Source: Haematobia irritans (Eukaryota > Arthropoda > Insecta > Diptera > Muscidae). Taken from it: a stretch of 64,000 bases of DNA. The position numbers and the translations under genes were made by a program. The notes below the pieces were generated by a model. That model saw only the letters and a program-made list of their open reading frames with translations, searched no databases and was not told the DNA's origin. This document shows, in pieces, positions 11,575-23,061 of the stretch (position 1 is the stretch's first letter; each line of letters begins with the position of its first letter). Location: positions 98,930,852-98,994,851 of the forward strand of contig NC_134401.1 of NCBI RefSeq assembly GCF_050003625.1, given 5' to 3'.

Positions 11575-13065
11575 AAAATTTTGAAAAAAGTTTCTATAGA
11601 AATACAATTTTGACAAAATTTTCTATAGAAATAAAATTTTGACAAAATTTTCTATAGAAATAAAATTTTGACAAAATTTTCTGTAGAAAAAAAAATTTTG
11701 GCAAAATTTTCTATAGAAATAAAATTTTGACAAATTTTCTATAGAAATAAAATTTTAAAATTTTTTATAGAAATAAAATTTTGACAAAATTTTCTATAGA
11801 AATAAATTTTTGACAAAATTTTCTATAGAAATACAATTTTGACAACATTTTCAAAATAAATAAAATTTTACAAAATTTTCTATAGAAATAAAATTTTGAC
11901 ACAATTTTCTATAGAAATAAAATTTTTACAAAATTTTGTATAGAAATAAAATTTTGCCAAAATTTTCTATAGAAATAAAATTTTGACAAAATTTTCTATA
12001 GAAATGAAATTTTGAGACAATTTTCTATAGAAATAAAATTTTGACAAAATTTTCTGTAGATATAAAATTTTGGCAAAATTTTGTATAGAAATACAATTTT
12101 GACAACATTTTCTATAGCAATACAATTTTTACAAAATTGTCTACAGAAATAAAATTTTTACAAAATTTTCTATAGAAATAAAATTTTTACAAAATTTACA
12201 ATTTATACAAAATTTTCTATAGAAATAAAATTTTTACAAAATTTTCGATAGAAATAAAATTTTGACAAAATTTTCTATAGAAATACAATTTTGACAAAAT
12301 TTTCTATAGAAATAATATTTTAAGAAAATTTTCTATAGAAATAAAATTCTGACAAAATTTTTTATAGAAATAAAATTTTGACAAAATTTTCTAAAGAAAT
12401 AAAATTTTGACAAAATTTTCTATAGAAATAAAATTTTGACAAAATTTTCTATAGAAATAAAATTTTGACACAATTTTCTATAGAAATAAAATTTCGACAA
12501 CATTTTCAAAATAAATTAAATTTTACAAAATTTTCTATAGAAATAAAATTTTGATACAATTTTCTATAGAAATAAAATTTTTACAAAATTTTCTATAGAA
12601 ATAAAATTTTTACAAAATTTTCTATAGAAATAAAATTTTTACAAAATTTTCTATAGAAATAAAATTTTTACAAAATTTTCTATAGAAATAAAATTTTGAC
12701 AAAATGTTCTATAGAAATAAAATTTTTACAGAATTTTGTATAGAACTAAAATTTTTACAACATTTTCTATAGAAATAAAATTTTGACAAAAATTTCTATA
12801 GAAATAAAATTTTGACAAATTTTTCTATAGAAATAAAATTTTGATAAAATTTTCTATAGAAATAAAATTTTGACAAAATTTTCTATAGAAATAAAATTTT
12901 GACAAAATTTTCTATAGAAATAAAATTTTGACAAAATTTTCTATAGAAAAGAATTTTTACAACATTTTCTATAGCAATACAATTTTTACAAAATTGTCTA
13001 CAGAAATAAAATTTTTACAAAATTTTCTATAGAAATACAATTTTTACAATATTTTCTATAGTTTG
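11575..13065. repeat. 1.5-kb minisatellite of ~29-bp units
   Basis: About fifty imperfect tandem copies of a 29-bp unit whose core is TTTTCTATAGAAATAAAATT followed by TTGACAAAA. Units vary by 1-2 bases and by small indels. The array lies between GGTAGATTTTGCAATAT and TTGGTAGATTAGTTTTGGCTCGAG. Shorter arrays of the same unit with the same borders occur at 24228-24473, 25451-25510, 29556-29750 (reverse) and 62450-62640, so the array is carried by a dispersed element. Confidence 0.9.
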
Positions 13066-13139
13066 AAAGTTTTTTGGTAAATTTTCTCCAAATTTTGGTA
13101 GATTAGTTTTGGCTCGAGCTGTAAGCTGGTATGCACTGG

Positions 13140-13258
13140 TGACTCGGCTATAAAAAGGAGGTCCCTTGTCATTGAGCTTAACATAGAATAGGTATCACAA
13201 TAGACTGAATAGTCTAAATGAGCCTGAAATATCGAGCTGCCACTATACCTAACCTAAC
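13140..13258 (+). mobile_element. 5'-truncated SINE fragment
   Basis: GACTCGGCTATAAAAAGGAGG through the AACCTAACAT tail matches the second half of the SINE at 8371-8716, with some internal loss. Confidence 0.7.
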
Positions 13259-14861
13259 ATATAGCGAAATTAAGTCCGATATAGTACTCCTAGCGAAAAT
13301 TTGGTTTGTATGCCAATAATACAGTTTTGCCTTGTATTTCTTTTGAGATTAAAATGTCACCAATTGATAATAACTGCGGTATGAACATAGTCCTCAGGAA
13401 AATGAGCCCCAAAAACCAAATAAAACAAGTCCACGAATGTGAAGCTACGCTCCATAATGAATATGAGTCCATGAAAATGAACCCCAACAAAATATAACTA
13501 CAGCATGAAAATCGAATCTCTATTCAGAACAACAAAAGAAGAGTTTTCTTTTCTGCGGAATGGAATTTGAGACCAATGAAGTTTTCTTTTGACGCTCAAA
13601 AATGTTATTTTAAAGCAAAAAAATATATTCGAGGCATTCTTTGAAAGGCTTGTAATAAATTTGTGTTTATTTGCTCTTAAAGAAAATACTTTCTTACAAA
13701 AGGGGAATTTTAATTGTCCAAAATTTCGTTCCTGGGGAAAGTATTTTTGTTTAGGTGTAGTTGCCACCATTTCACAATGAAGCACAATCCCAAAAGGAAA
13801 TTTGGGGTTTATTTTCACAATGCGAGCGGGCCCCAAAAGTAAAATGAAGTTACACGTTAAAGAATCGGTGTTGTTTTTTCCATATAATTTTTTGAGGTCC
13901 TACTCCATTTAGGTTTTGTGGCACATTTTCATTGGGCCCATTTTCACAGCGCCGATAATAACGCCTCGAGTAATTTTCTTCAGCAAATACAATAATGCAT
14001 TTCTTATGGTAGCGGAAGTGAAAATTCATCCTAGGACCAATAACGCAGATTTGCCATGTTTTTCTTATGAGAACAAAATGAAAGGAATCGATAATAACGC
14101 TTACAAAATGTTCGTTAGAAAGATTTCCTTTGTATTTCTTATGGGTAGCAACAAATTCGCTAGAGGTACATATGAGCAGAATACCCATGCATTTCTTATG
14201 GGTATCAATAGAAGTTCACCACTTTGGTATTACAATGGAATGAATAGTCCAGGTGAGCCTAAAAAATCGGGCGATAGAAGCGAAATTGTTGCTGCTCATA
14301 TAGTGGCATATGGGCAGCAACAATTTCGCTTTTTATCGCCATGCAGCAGGAATCTTCGCAAGAGCTGAATACCGGCCTTTATAGTGGATAAAATTACCAA
14401 TAAATAGTTTAGTTGAAATAGCAAAAATTACAATAGAGGTTCACATCGGGCCTAAAACAAACCATGACTGCCTAACAAACACTGCCTTATCGACATACAA
14501 ACTACACAATTACAATGTCAACTTAACCATTGTAGCATGCAACGCATTCGAAATAAAGTAAATATACAAAGTTCACTTCTTCAATATTAATTATGAAAGG
14601 CTAAAGTTGTTCTCATATATTGTTGTTGTTGTTTTTATTTCTAGTGTCGGCATGGTCATTATTCAAAACATTGTTGTTATTCGTGTTGCTGAGTTAGAAA
14701 TGATTAGAATCTTCATCTAATGTATGCAATAAATACCACATTCATCCAGCAAGCTTTAAACGCCCACAATGTGAAGATACACTTAGGATGTGTATTAGAC
14801 ATGTTTTAGAAATTTCAAAGTTCATTTAAAAAAGATAAAAACTATTCGAAGGAGTATGTAA
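13259..14861. repeat. Dispersed short repeats and a long imperfect hairpin; no gene
   Basis: Phrases like TGCATTTCTTATGGTAGC and AATCGATAATAACGC recur through 13300-14200. About 13540-13770 resembles 21377-21560 (GTTTTCTTTTGACGCTC, AAAGAAAATACTTTC). A SINE scrap (GAAGTTCACCACTTTGGTAT) lies near 14210. A long hairpin occupies 14270-14340. From 14390 to 14861 I see nothing recognisable. Confidence 0.5.
14270..14340. repeat. Long imperfect hairpin (arms ~32 bp, loop 6)
   Basis: The inner arms AGCGAAATTGTTGCTGCTCA (from 14279) and its partner ending at 14330 pair with a single mismatch over 23 bp around AGTGGC. Pairing extends outward (GGCGATA with TATCGCC) with one bulge. The size is like a microRNA precursor, but nothing shows it is transcribed. 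Confidence 0.7.
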
Positions 14862-15132
14862 TTTTTTTACGAACGGTCCCATCGCCCACTTTCCCGCCCC
14901 TTCCGACCGCGAGGGCCTCGTCCCCATGACGTAGGGACAGCGTACACACCATGATCCGGACCATGGCGGGGTGGAGGCAGAGGGATTTGACCAGCTACAG
15001 AGAAGGACTCATCAGCCGGATATATTAAAACACAAGATCAAATATTAGGTTATTCAATAAAACTAATGTATTAGTTATCCAAATATGCTAAAATTCTAGA
15101 CTTCATCATATCAATACTAAGGTTAGTGTCAA

Positions 15133-16077
15133 CTAGATGATAGATTGAATTAAAAATAATGCACATCCTACGAATAGGCTCCACAGAAGCATAATTCGAA
15201 CGTTGAAAATGTACAGAAACTGGTAATTCCTAGATGCTCTAAAAGGAACATTTATCCTAATCCTAGATATCAATTCCGAGCATGGAATATCCCCACTAAC
15301 TAACCTATACATCATCATTGAGCTCAACATCGTCCGTCGGCTCCTAAGAGTAGGCAAATTAATCAGCCTCAATCTAGAAGTGTATGAAGGAAGAACAAAA
15401 TCACTTTCCAATGAAGATGTCTCAAAGCGAACAACAAGAACTGCTTCTGAACCGATTCTATCCTATCAATGTAAACTTCATACTGAGAATCCCACGCGAT
15501 AGAACCATACTCTAGAATGGGCCTAACAAGGGCAGTAAAAAGCCTCTTTGTAACATAAGGGTCCGAAAACTCCTTCGACCAACGCTTTATGAATCCTAGA
15601 ACCCCATACGCCTTACTCACCATCGAATCAATATGACCATTAAAATTAAGCCTACTATCCATAACAATGCCAAGATCAACAAATGAATCAACCTCTTCCA
15701 ATAACGAGCCCCGTATACTATACCGAACATCAATAGGCCTAGACCTAAAGAATCGCATAAACTTGCATTTCCTCAGGTTCAAATCCATCAGATTTACCCC
15801 ACACCAATCATCAAAGCTATCCAAATCACCTTGTAATAAATGCACCTGACCAGAATTATCAAACGAGGAGAATAACTTAAATAACGTCATCAGCATACAT
15901 CAAAATCCTAGAGTTAACTACGGACTGAGGTAAATCGTTTATAAATAACAAAAATAAGACAGGCCCCAAATGACTACCCTGAGGCACACCTGATGGGACA
16001 TCAAAGCACCTTGAATAGGAATCACCAAAAGACACAATCTGCGTACGGCAATCAAGATACGACGAAATCCAAGCCAA
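15133..16077 (-). pseudogene. RT palm/thumb and C-terminal region of the LINE
   Basis: The ORF at 15877-16077 has the RT signature GVPQGSHLGPVLFLLFINDL and the YADD catalytic motif. A frame break near 15890 leads into DLDSFDDWCGVNLMDLNLRK and the conserved DLGIVMDSRLNFNGHI, then the tail RLRLINLPTLRSRRTMLSSM. At least two frameshifts separate the pieces, so the copy cannot encode an active enzyme. Its upstream continuation lies beyond the insertion at 16235-17753. Confidence 0.85.
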
Positions 16078-16234
16078 AAGTGTAGTGGCTAATCAAATCC
16101 TATCCAGCTTATATAACAAGAGCTTATGATTCACACGGTCAAAAGCCTTACTAAAATCCGTATAAATAACATGAGTCTGATTCCCAACAACAAACTGATT
16201 AATAACATGAGAAGTAAATTCCACCAAGTTCGTA

Positions 16235-17753
16235 CACTGTTAGAAAAATATGTTTTTCATATGTTCCGATATAAACAAAATGTGTTTCGGGCACAATTTT
16301 AAAACACAATATATTTAAGTGCAAACATGTAATGTTCCTAAACTAACACTAAATGTTGGGGACATTCATGTTAATATGTTAGAATATATTATGTTTGGGG
16401 AATGAATGTTTCATAAAAATCATATGTGTGAATGCAAACATATATAAATTTACAAATTTCGACTAAACATACATATGTTGTGATATTTTATTCAAAGCGA
16501 CAGAGAGAGAGAGAGTTTTTTGATAAGGCCAAAAATTTGATATGCTTAAGTCTAAATATTATTTAATTTGAATAAAGAGAATAGACATTCGGAACCAAGA
16601 GAATAGACATTTGAAAAACAAGCAGCATATGTTTTCGCCTTGAGAGCAACGAAACGAAAGGGCACTATACTCTTTTTAGAGTTGGGACAGTAAAATGAAA
16701 TAAGGGGGAAATAGTGAAAAATTACACAGTAAAATGTATAAAAACAAAGTTTAGTTCCTCTTTATTAATAAGTAGTCCACGAAGAGTTGACGGACACCTT
16801 CAAATATAAAAGCGGGCATTAAGTTCGAGTTTTGCAGCTAAAACAATTTAAAAATTTATTTTCTTTAAAATTATAAATATTAAAGAAAAATAAAAGGCAT
16901 TTTAGAGCGATGGTGTTAAATGCTAGTAAAAAGGCTGTTCATACTCGACTTCACGTTCTTCTCTTGTTAGAGTTTTTGAATTCCTTCCAAATTTTAAAGT
17001 TTTGTACCAAAAACAGTTTTTTGTTACAAAATTGTTATTTTTGCAAAAAAAAAAAAAAATATTTTATCCAAAAATCAGTCAATTTCGATTATATCAAGCA
17101 CTGTGACTTTAATAACCCACATTTCGAAGTTTCATTATAAAAATATAATATAGTATAAATGTGTAAATTAAAAAAAAAAGTTTTCGGTCGGAGCAGGGAT
17201 TGAACCCATCACCCTTTGCATGCAAGGCAGACATGCTAACCACTGCTCCACGTGGCAAACAAATGTATGTTTCTGTTAAATAATGTTATGTTTGCATGGG
17301 CTCGTGGGCGCTGCAAACTATGCTATATAAATGTAACTTATAACGATAATTATCTGCTGGTGACTCTAACAGCTACGTAGCCCAGTGGATAGTGTGTTGG
17401 CTTACAAACTGTATGGTCCTCGGTTCGATTCTCCGTGCAGGCGAAAGGTAAAATTTAAAAAAATTATAAAAGTTAATAATTTCTTCAACATTATTTGTAT
17501 TACAGAAAAAGGTGCCAACAACTAAAATATTTCGTTGAAGTGAAAATTACGAGTATGTTAGGGAATGAGCACAATCGTCTTTGGGAAAAATTCTTCCAAG
17601 CATATAATATTTTTGGGCTCAAAATGCTTCCAAACATATAATATGTTCACATAAAACAAACATATTAATGTTTCGGCAGTATCCAATAATATATGTGCTT
17701 CCTGCAAAATATGTTTGGAACATATGTTAAAGAAGCGATTTTTTTTGAGGGTG
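16235..17753. mobile_element. 1.5-kb TA-target inverted-repeat element with tRNA-like segments (copy C)
   Basis: It begins CACTGTTAGAAAAATATG and ends GCGATTTTTTTTGAGGGTG, with TA on both sides (16233-16234, 17754-17755). Joining the flanks restores the LINE reverse-transcriptase frame (KGLSTTT then NLVEFTSHVINQ), which proves the boundaries. The ends and inner phrases (TGTTTTTCATATG, ATATGTTTGG, AAGCGATTTTTT) match copies A and B in reverse. It is larger than those because of extra inner sequence with two tRNA-like stretches. No transposase is seen. Confidence 0.8.
17193..17445. other. Two tRNA-like segments inside element C (opposite strands)
   Basis: On the minus strand, 17262-17193 reads GGAGCAGTGGTTAGCATGTC ... 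GGGTTCAATCCCTGCTCC, with A- and B-box-like parts. On the + strand, 17380-17443 reads TAGCCCAGTGGATAGTGTG ... GGTTCGATTCTCCGTGC. Both look like pol III promoter heads rather than functional tRNAs; the second is followed by AT-rich sequence as in a SINE. I did not fold them into a convincing full cloverleaf. Confidence 0.5.
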
Positions 17754-18018
17754 TAGTAGTCGATAGGCCCTTACGAAAACCATGCTGGCAGGGATCCAGT
17801 ATCGAAGAAATGCCATGCGACAAAACATCAGTCACCATCTTTTCAAAAACCTTGGGAATAGCACTCAATTTTGCTATCCCCCTATAATTACCCACATCAA
17901 AGGGGCTCCCCTACTTATGAAGTGGTACGACAAAAGAGCTCCTCCATCTTAGAGGGAAATAACCGAACCTCAATGAACTATTAAATAATATCGACAATGG
18001 AGCAGAGAGACATTCGGA
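17754..18018 (-). pseudogene. RT fingers region of the LINE
   Basis: The minus strand reads NYRGIAKLSAIPKVFEKMV and CQHGFRKGLSTTT, the standard start of a LINE RT domain (NYR-I...K-FE). Upstream, FVVPLHK and GSPFDVG are separated by a stop. It is continuous with the RT block at 15133-16234 once element C is removed. Next to element A the conserved GPDG stretch is followed by a gap of several codons, so A's insertion or later loss removed LINE sequence. Confidence 0.85.
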
Positions 18019-18993
18019 GCTCACAAAAAATCGCTTCTGAAACATATACTCCCAAACATATTTTGCTTCAAGCATATACATTTTTGGCTATTGCCCAAAC
18101 ATTTATATGTTTGATCTCTTCCAATATATAATATGTTTGAAAGCATATTGGTCTAAACAATATATGTTTGGGTAGTCAATTACCAAACATTTTGTATTTT
18201 TGCATCCAAATTCAATAATGTTGTCTTCCAAAAAACAATATGTTATTATGTGAACATATAATATGTTTGGAAGCATTTTGCACCCAAAAATATTATATGC
18301 TTAAAAAAATTCTCCCAAACAATATTGTGCTCAAAATTTTATTTATTTATTTATATATTTACAATCATAATGAATTATGAAAATAAACAGGTAATATAGG
18401 TGCTAACAACATAGGTTTTCGACCTGAATGCTCAAAATTTTGTTTCTGCCCAATTGTATATTCCCCCACATCTTTCTCACTTCCACGAGATTTTTTAGTT
18501 CTTAGCACCTTTTTCTGTAATACAAACATTGTAGAAGAAATTATTCAATTGTATGATTTTTTTATTTATTTTAATTTTACGTTTTGCCGGACGGGGATTC
18601 GAACAGCGGACCACACAGTTTGTAAGGATCAAAGAAGTAGCTGATCAATTGCCCAAGGAAAAATAAAATGTTAATTTTGTAATAACAAGCAACAACCACC
18701 AACTTAATTCAATATCGCTCCCTGTTAAATAGCGCTCCAAGCTACTAAACACATATATGTTTATAGGCTATTTCTAAATTAATATATGTTTGCATCCAAG
18801 CATATTATATTTAAAAACATTTTATGTCCCAAACATAATATGTTCTAACATATTAACATATATGTCCCAAACATGTTATACTAGTTTATGAACATTATAT
18901 GCTTGCACTCAAAAATATTGTGTTTAAAAATTTGAGTTCCAAACATATAATGTTTATAGCCAAACATATGAAAAACAGTCTTTTTCATCCGTG
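18019..18993. mobile_element. TA-target element with tRNA-like segment (copy A)
   Basis: It reads GCTCACAAAAAATCGCTTCTG at one end and CTTTTTCATCCGTG at the other, and is nearly identical to copy B (24474-25448) throughout. A tRNA-like block on the minus strand (18655-18597) includes GTTCGAATCCCCGTCCGGC. Compared with B, the outer CAC of the left end is missing and no TA duplication remains, which suggests a small deletion at this junction. Confidence 0.8.
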
Positions 18994-20058
18994 CATCTGG
19001 ACCACCACTGGTGGACGCCTCAACCCCACGCTAATACCCAGACACAGACAGACTATCAAATAAAGGAATTGCCACCCTATCAAGCGATCTAATAGAATAG
19101 GGATATGAACCATCAGCATCATAAGCACCCTTCCTATAAACAGATTCAAAATAGCCCGCGAAACAGACCGCAATGGACTGGTCCCCATAAAAGTCAACAC
19201 CATCCCTCCGGATCTTCGACGGCCTAGTCGAAGACTTACGTTTCATCCTAACAAAATCATAAGAAGACCTCGGGTTACAATGAATTTCACCTCTAACCTT
19301 ATCAATGTGACAAACATAACACGCTCTTGATTCCATATTATAAATAGACCTTGCGACAGAGTACCGATCATAATCAAAATCAGATCCCGTCCTCTTATAA
19401 CGTCTAAAACATCTATTCCTATCATTCCTGAGTCTTGTCAACACAGAAGAATACCATGGGAAATCCACTCTTCGCCTAGGAACAGTCCGCGACACAAAAC
19501 CGTCCAAAACCTTGTAGAAATTATCAACAGCCATATCGATATCAGACAACCGATCACACCTACAAACAGAGCCCCAGTCATCACCCGAAAGAAGCGAATT
19601 CAAGAAATCGAAATTCGTCTTCTTAAAACATAGTGAAAATACCTCATCCCGAGCAGCAACCATTTGAGACTCATGAGCAACATCCAAGAAGCAAAGAGAG
19701 AAAGCAGGGTGATACCTATCCTCAGGATAAGAAACAGGATCACATCTGGACAAATCAAAATTATAAGGATCGACTACAAAAACCAAATCAAGAATCTTCC
19801 CAATGAAATTCAAAACTCCATTTATCTGACCCAAACCAGCATCAAGAAAAAGATTCAAAAAAGTCGTCACCCATTCCGAGTAGTCAGTGGAGTCAACGCC
19901 TCCGTATCAGGCAAGTCGAGCCAAGACACCATAGGCAAATTAAAATCGCCCAAAACCACGATCCTGTCCGAATCATTCATTCCAGACATAATACTATTTA
20001 TTGCCACAAAATGACGCTCATAGATAGAAATGCGTTTTAAAAGTTTTTTCTTCAACAA
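18994..20058 (-). pseudogene. Endonuclease C-terminus and EN-RT linker of the LINE
   Basis: The ORF at 19867-20058 contains IVVLGDFNLPMVSW, the catalytic endonuclease motif. The 279-codon ORF at 19031-19870 continues with ILDLVFVVDP and DRYHPAFSLCF (the end of the endonuclease domain), then a basic linker (RLRNDRNRCFRRYKRTGSDF). A frame break lies between the two ORFs near 19870. The first part of the endonuclease is missing beyond 20072. Confidence 0.8.
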
Positions 20059-20072
20059 TCAATGCTCCATAC

Positions 20073-20919
20073 ACTGAAAAATATATATTTATCATATTTC
20101 TCTGATACAAAGTTTCTTTTACTTGACCAAAATTCGATATACTTTTCGTTGATCGTTCCTAGAGGAAGATTCGACTTTAAAATCATTATCTATGCATAAA
20201 AGAAAATTCCGTTGCAGGATTAAGCAAGAAAATTGAGTAAATTTTTTTATCATTTAAAGAGCTAAAAACTAATAAAAATTTATAACAAAAATACAATTAT
20301 AGAAATATTGTGCAATACATGATTCGAACATGGACCATCAAGCTCTTGTTTGCCATTAAATGTTAAATGTCGATAACAATGTCATTACACAATCGGCACA
20401 ACTTTCTCAAGAGATACATACAAGTCACCATCACAATCCGAGAAAATTTTCAAGAAAAAAACATGACTAATAATACAAGTATTCATCAACGAAACGCTTG
20501 ACGTGTAAAAGAGAATTTTCGTTTAATATTGTTTAGATAATTTATGATGATTACTTAAAATTCAAGTTATGAATTGTGTGCTATCTATAGGAATATGCGC
20601 TTAATATCTAAAAAGTGGCAAAAAGCATTGGTTATCAAAGGCCTCCGAGAATCATTCATACGGAGGCCAAATGTTTATGTTACCCCGAATGTGTGACTTC
20701 AATAGTTTCACGCTAGTATTGAGTCACTGGGGCTATTGGAAACGATGAAGTCACAATTTGGTTTGATGTATAAAGCTATGATGATAATTTCTTTTGTCTC
20801 TGGCGGATCAAATCTGTGATATTCTATAAAATTTAAATTAATCAGAGAACTTAAACATAGAACTATTGAGAAATGTAGAAAAGTAATCTAAATGTTACAT
20901 TACTATTTCAATTTTAGCT
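20073..20919. other. Non-coding stretch with a MITE-like segment and a short hairpin
   Basis: 20073-20530 begins ACACTGAAAAATATATATTT and resembles generic AT-rich short elements (compare CACTGAAAGAAAAC at 21380). A perfect 8-bp stem GGCCTCCG/CGGAGGCC is at 20640-20668. No gene is assigned. Confidence 0.4.
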
Positions 20920-21049
20920 TAAAGCCCTATATCAACTAAATTACAAGAGCAGCTTAACCAACAGAGGAAGAACACGTTTGGCAAAGTACTTAGAAGTACA
21001 AGTAGAGGATATTGAAGTTGGACTCTTGGAGCTTCGTGCCAACAACCCT
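20920..21049 (+). other. Candidate isolated coding exon of unknown function
   Basis: After a good acceptor (TTTCAATTTTAG) an open frame reads LKALYQLNYKSSLTNRGRTR and continues LAKYLEVQVEDIEVGLLEL, ending before a possible donor CCT|GTAAAA; without splicing the frame stays open to about 21151. Residue use looks like a real protein, unlike the neighbouring AT-rich frames. I do not recognise the family and found no partner exons, so it could be an orphan exon, a fragment of a decayed gene or transposon-derived. Confidence 0.3.
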
Positions 21050-21689
21050 GTAAAATTCTCTTTTTTCTACACATTGGAGCACTCCAATGTGTGTATATAT
21101 GTACATGCATATATACAACGATGCCTAATAATGGGGAATATTAGTTTGTGAATTCTGAACAAGAAGGCGTCGCCAATTAAATACGGTTAACACTTGTCGT
21201 CCTATTGCTAACAGACAAGTTCTGATAGATGTGTTTTTTTTTAATTTTTCGATTAATTTGTCGGAAAGTTTCTTTGTTTCTTATGGATGTCTATGCAATA
21301 CTGGGTTGTCTATTGTATTTGTTGGAATAGCTGTCGTAGGTGAATTTGTGATGGATTCGTAGATCTTGAAACATTGTCTACACTGAAAGAAAACTTTTAT
21401 TTTCTGAGAAACGAAATTTTAGTCAAACTAAAATTTCTTTTGATTCTAGCATATTTTCTTTTAAAGCAAAAAAAGATAAGAGACAATACCCCTGCGTCGT
21501 TTGCCATAAATTTGGATTCGTTTGTCGAAAATATAGTTCCGGAGGAAAGTATTTTTCTTTGTGTGTATTAATTAATAAACATAAAAGGTTTAAATGATCG
21601 TCAGTAATATCTCTAAGATGGATGTAAAATTATTTAAAACTGCACGCAAACAAATACTTTTCTCCCAAACGAAATTTTAGACCCACCAC
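21050..21689. other. Non-coding stretch; part of a dispersed short element
   Basis: 21377-21560 (CACTGAAAGAAAACTTTTAT, AAAGTATTTTTCTTTGTGTG) is related to 13540-13770. Nothing else is recognised. Confidence 0.4.
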
Positions 21690-21776
21690 AGGAATCTAAA
21701 TTGGAAGAACCACTTCAAAGAGAGTACTGAGAAAGCCTACAGATGTTAGGCACTGTGCAGAAGAGCGGTGGGCTCT

Positions 21777-22124
21777 AGGTTAGGTTAGGTTAGGTGGCAG
21801 CCCGATGTATCAGGCTCACTTAGACTATTCAGTCCATTGTGATACCACATTGGTGAACTTCTCTCTTATCACTGAGTGCTGCCCGATTCTATGTTAAGCT
21901 CAATGACAAGGGACCTCCTTTTTATAGCCGAGTCCGAACGGCGTTCCACATTGCAGTGAAACCACTTAGAGAAGCTTTGAAACCCTCAGAAATGTCACCA
22001 GCATTACTGAGGTGGGATAATCCACCGCTGAAAAACTTTTTTGGTGTTCGGTCGAAGCAGGAATCGAACCCACGACCTTGTGTATGCAAGGCGGGCATGC
22101 TAACCATTGCACCACGGTGGCTCC
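21777..22124 (-). mobile_element. SINE with 13-bp target duplication
   Basis: The complete SINE in reverse runs from the GGTTAGGTTAGG tail to CCACGGTGGCTCC. AGCGGTGGGCTCT occurs directly before (21764-21776) and after (22125-22137). Removing the SINE makes the LINE fragment continuous. B box (reverse) GGAATCGAACC near 22058-22068. Confidence 0.9.
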
Positions 22125-22729
22125 AGCGGTGGGCTCTAAATGGGACCTGAATCCAATGGTGACGCGCTGGATATATAAGAGCGTAATTAGGCCAGTCCTG
22201 ACATACACGTCAATAGTCTGGTGGACATCAGCGGAGAAAAAGTGCAACATACTTCTGCAGGAAACAGATCCTACCAGACTATGCAGGAGGACAGAAAGAG
22301 TCCTAAGGGTGGCATATTAATGTGCCAGACTAAGGGGCTTGAATATAAAACCGAAGAAGACAGAATTATACCTATTCACAATATATCGAAGCGAGCGTTT
22401 TGGACAAAACTATACCAGTGTCTCATAAAATCAAATACTTAGGAGTAACCTTAAACAAGAATCTGAATTGGAAGACCCACATAAAAGAGAAAACTGAGAA
22501 AGCCTACAAATGTTGGGAAATGTACAGAAGAGCAGCGGGCTCTAAATGGTACCTGAATCCAACGGTGACGCACTGGATACATAAAAGCGTAATTAGGCCA
22601 GTCCTAACATAAACGTCGATAGTCTGGTGGACATCGGCGGAGAGGAAGAGCAACATACGGAAACGGATCCTAACAGACTCCGCAGGAGGGCAGAAAGAGT
22701 CCTATGGGTGGCTTATGGCCAGGAGTCTT

Positions 22730-23061
22730 AGGTTAGGTTAGGTTATGTGGCAGCCCGATGTATCAGACTCACTTAGACTATTCAGTCCATTGTGATACCA
22801 CAGTGGTGAACTTCTCTCTTATCACTGAGTGCTGCCCGATTCCATGTTAAGCTCAATGACAAGGGACCTCCTTTTTATAGCCGAGTCCGAACACCGATCC
22901 ACATTCCAGTGAAACCACTTAGAGAAGCTTTGAAACCCTCAGAAATGTCACCAGCATTACTGAGCTGAAAAACTTTTTGGTGTTCGGTCGTAGTAGGAAT
23001 CGAACCCACGACCTTGTGTATACAAGGCGGGCATGCTAACCATTGCACCACGGTGGCTCCC
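22730..23061 (-). mobile_element. SINE copy, reverse orientation
   Basis: Same sequence as 21777-22124 with a short deletion near 22965. The flanks GGAGTCTTA and GGAGACTTA suggest a slightly diverged target duplication. Confidence 0.85.

Larger units (their letters stand above)
14862..20072 (-). mobile_element. 5'-truncated non-LTR retrotransposon (EN + RT), split by two later insertions
   Basis: Read on the minus strand: the end of an apurinic-type endonuclease (VVLGDFNLP), a linker, RT domains, an RT tail and a 3' UTR ending in an A run (the T run at 14862). ORF1 and the start of the endonuclease are absent. Insertions at 16235-17753 and 18019-18993 cut it into three blocks. The 3' end recurs at 61196-61760, and a scrap of the 3' UTR sits in the phosphatase intron (41484-41590). 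The motif set fits the CR1/Jockey group; the exact clade is not determined. Confidence 0.85.

Noticed and set aside
11575..13065. CRISPR-like array
   Set aside because: Units are contiguous without unique spacers, and the sequence is clearly from an animal; it is a minisatellite.
20660..20750. Fragment of a DEG/ENaC (pickpocket) channel, from KCLCYPECVTS
   Set aside because: The cysteine-rich piece is only about 10 residues, is followed by stops, and no neighbouring channel motif or exon was found.
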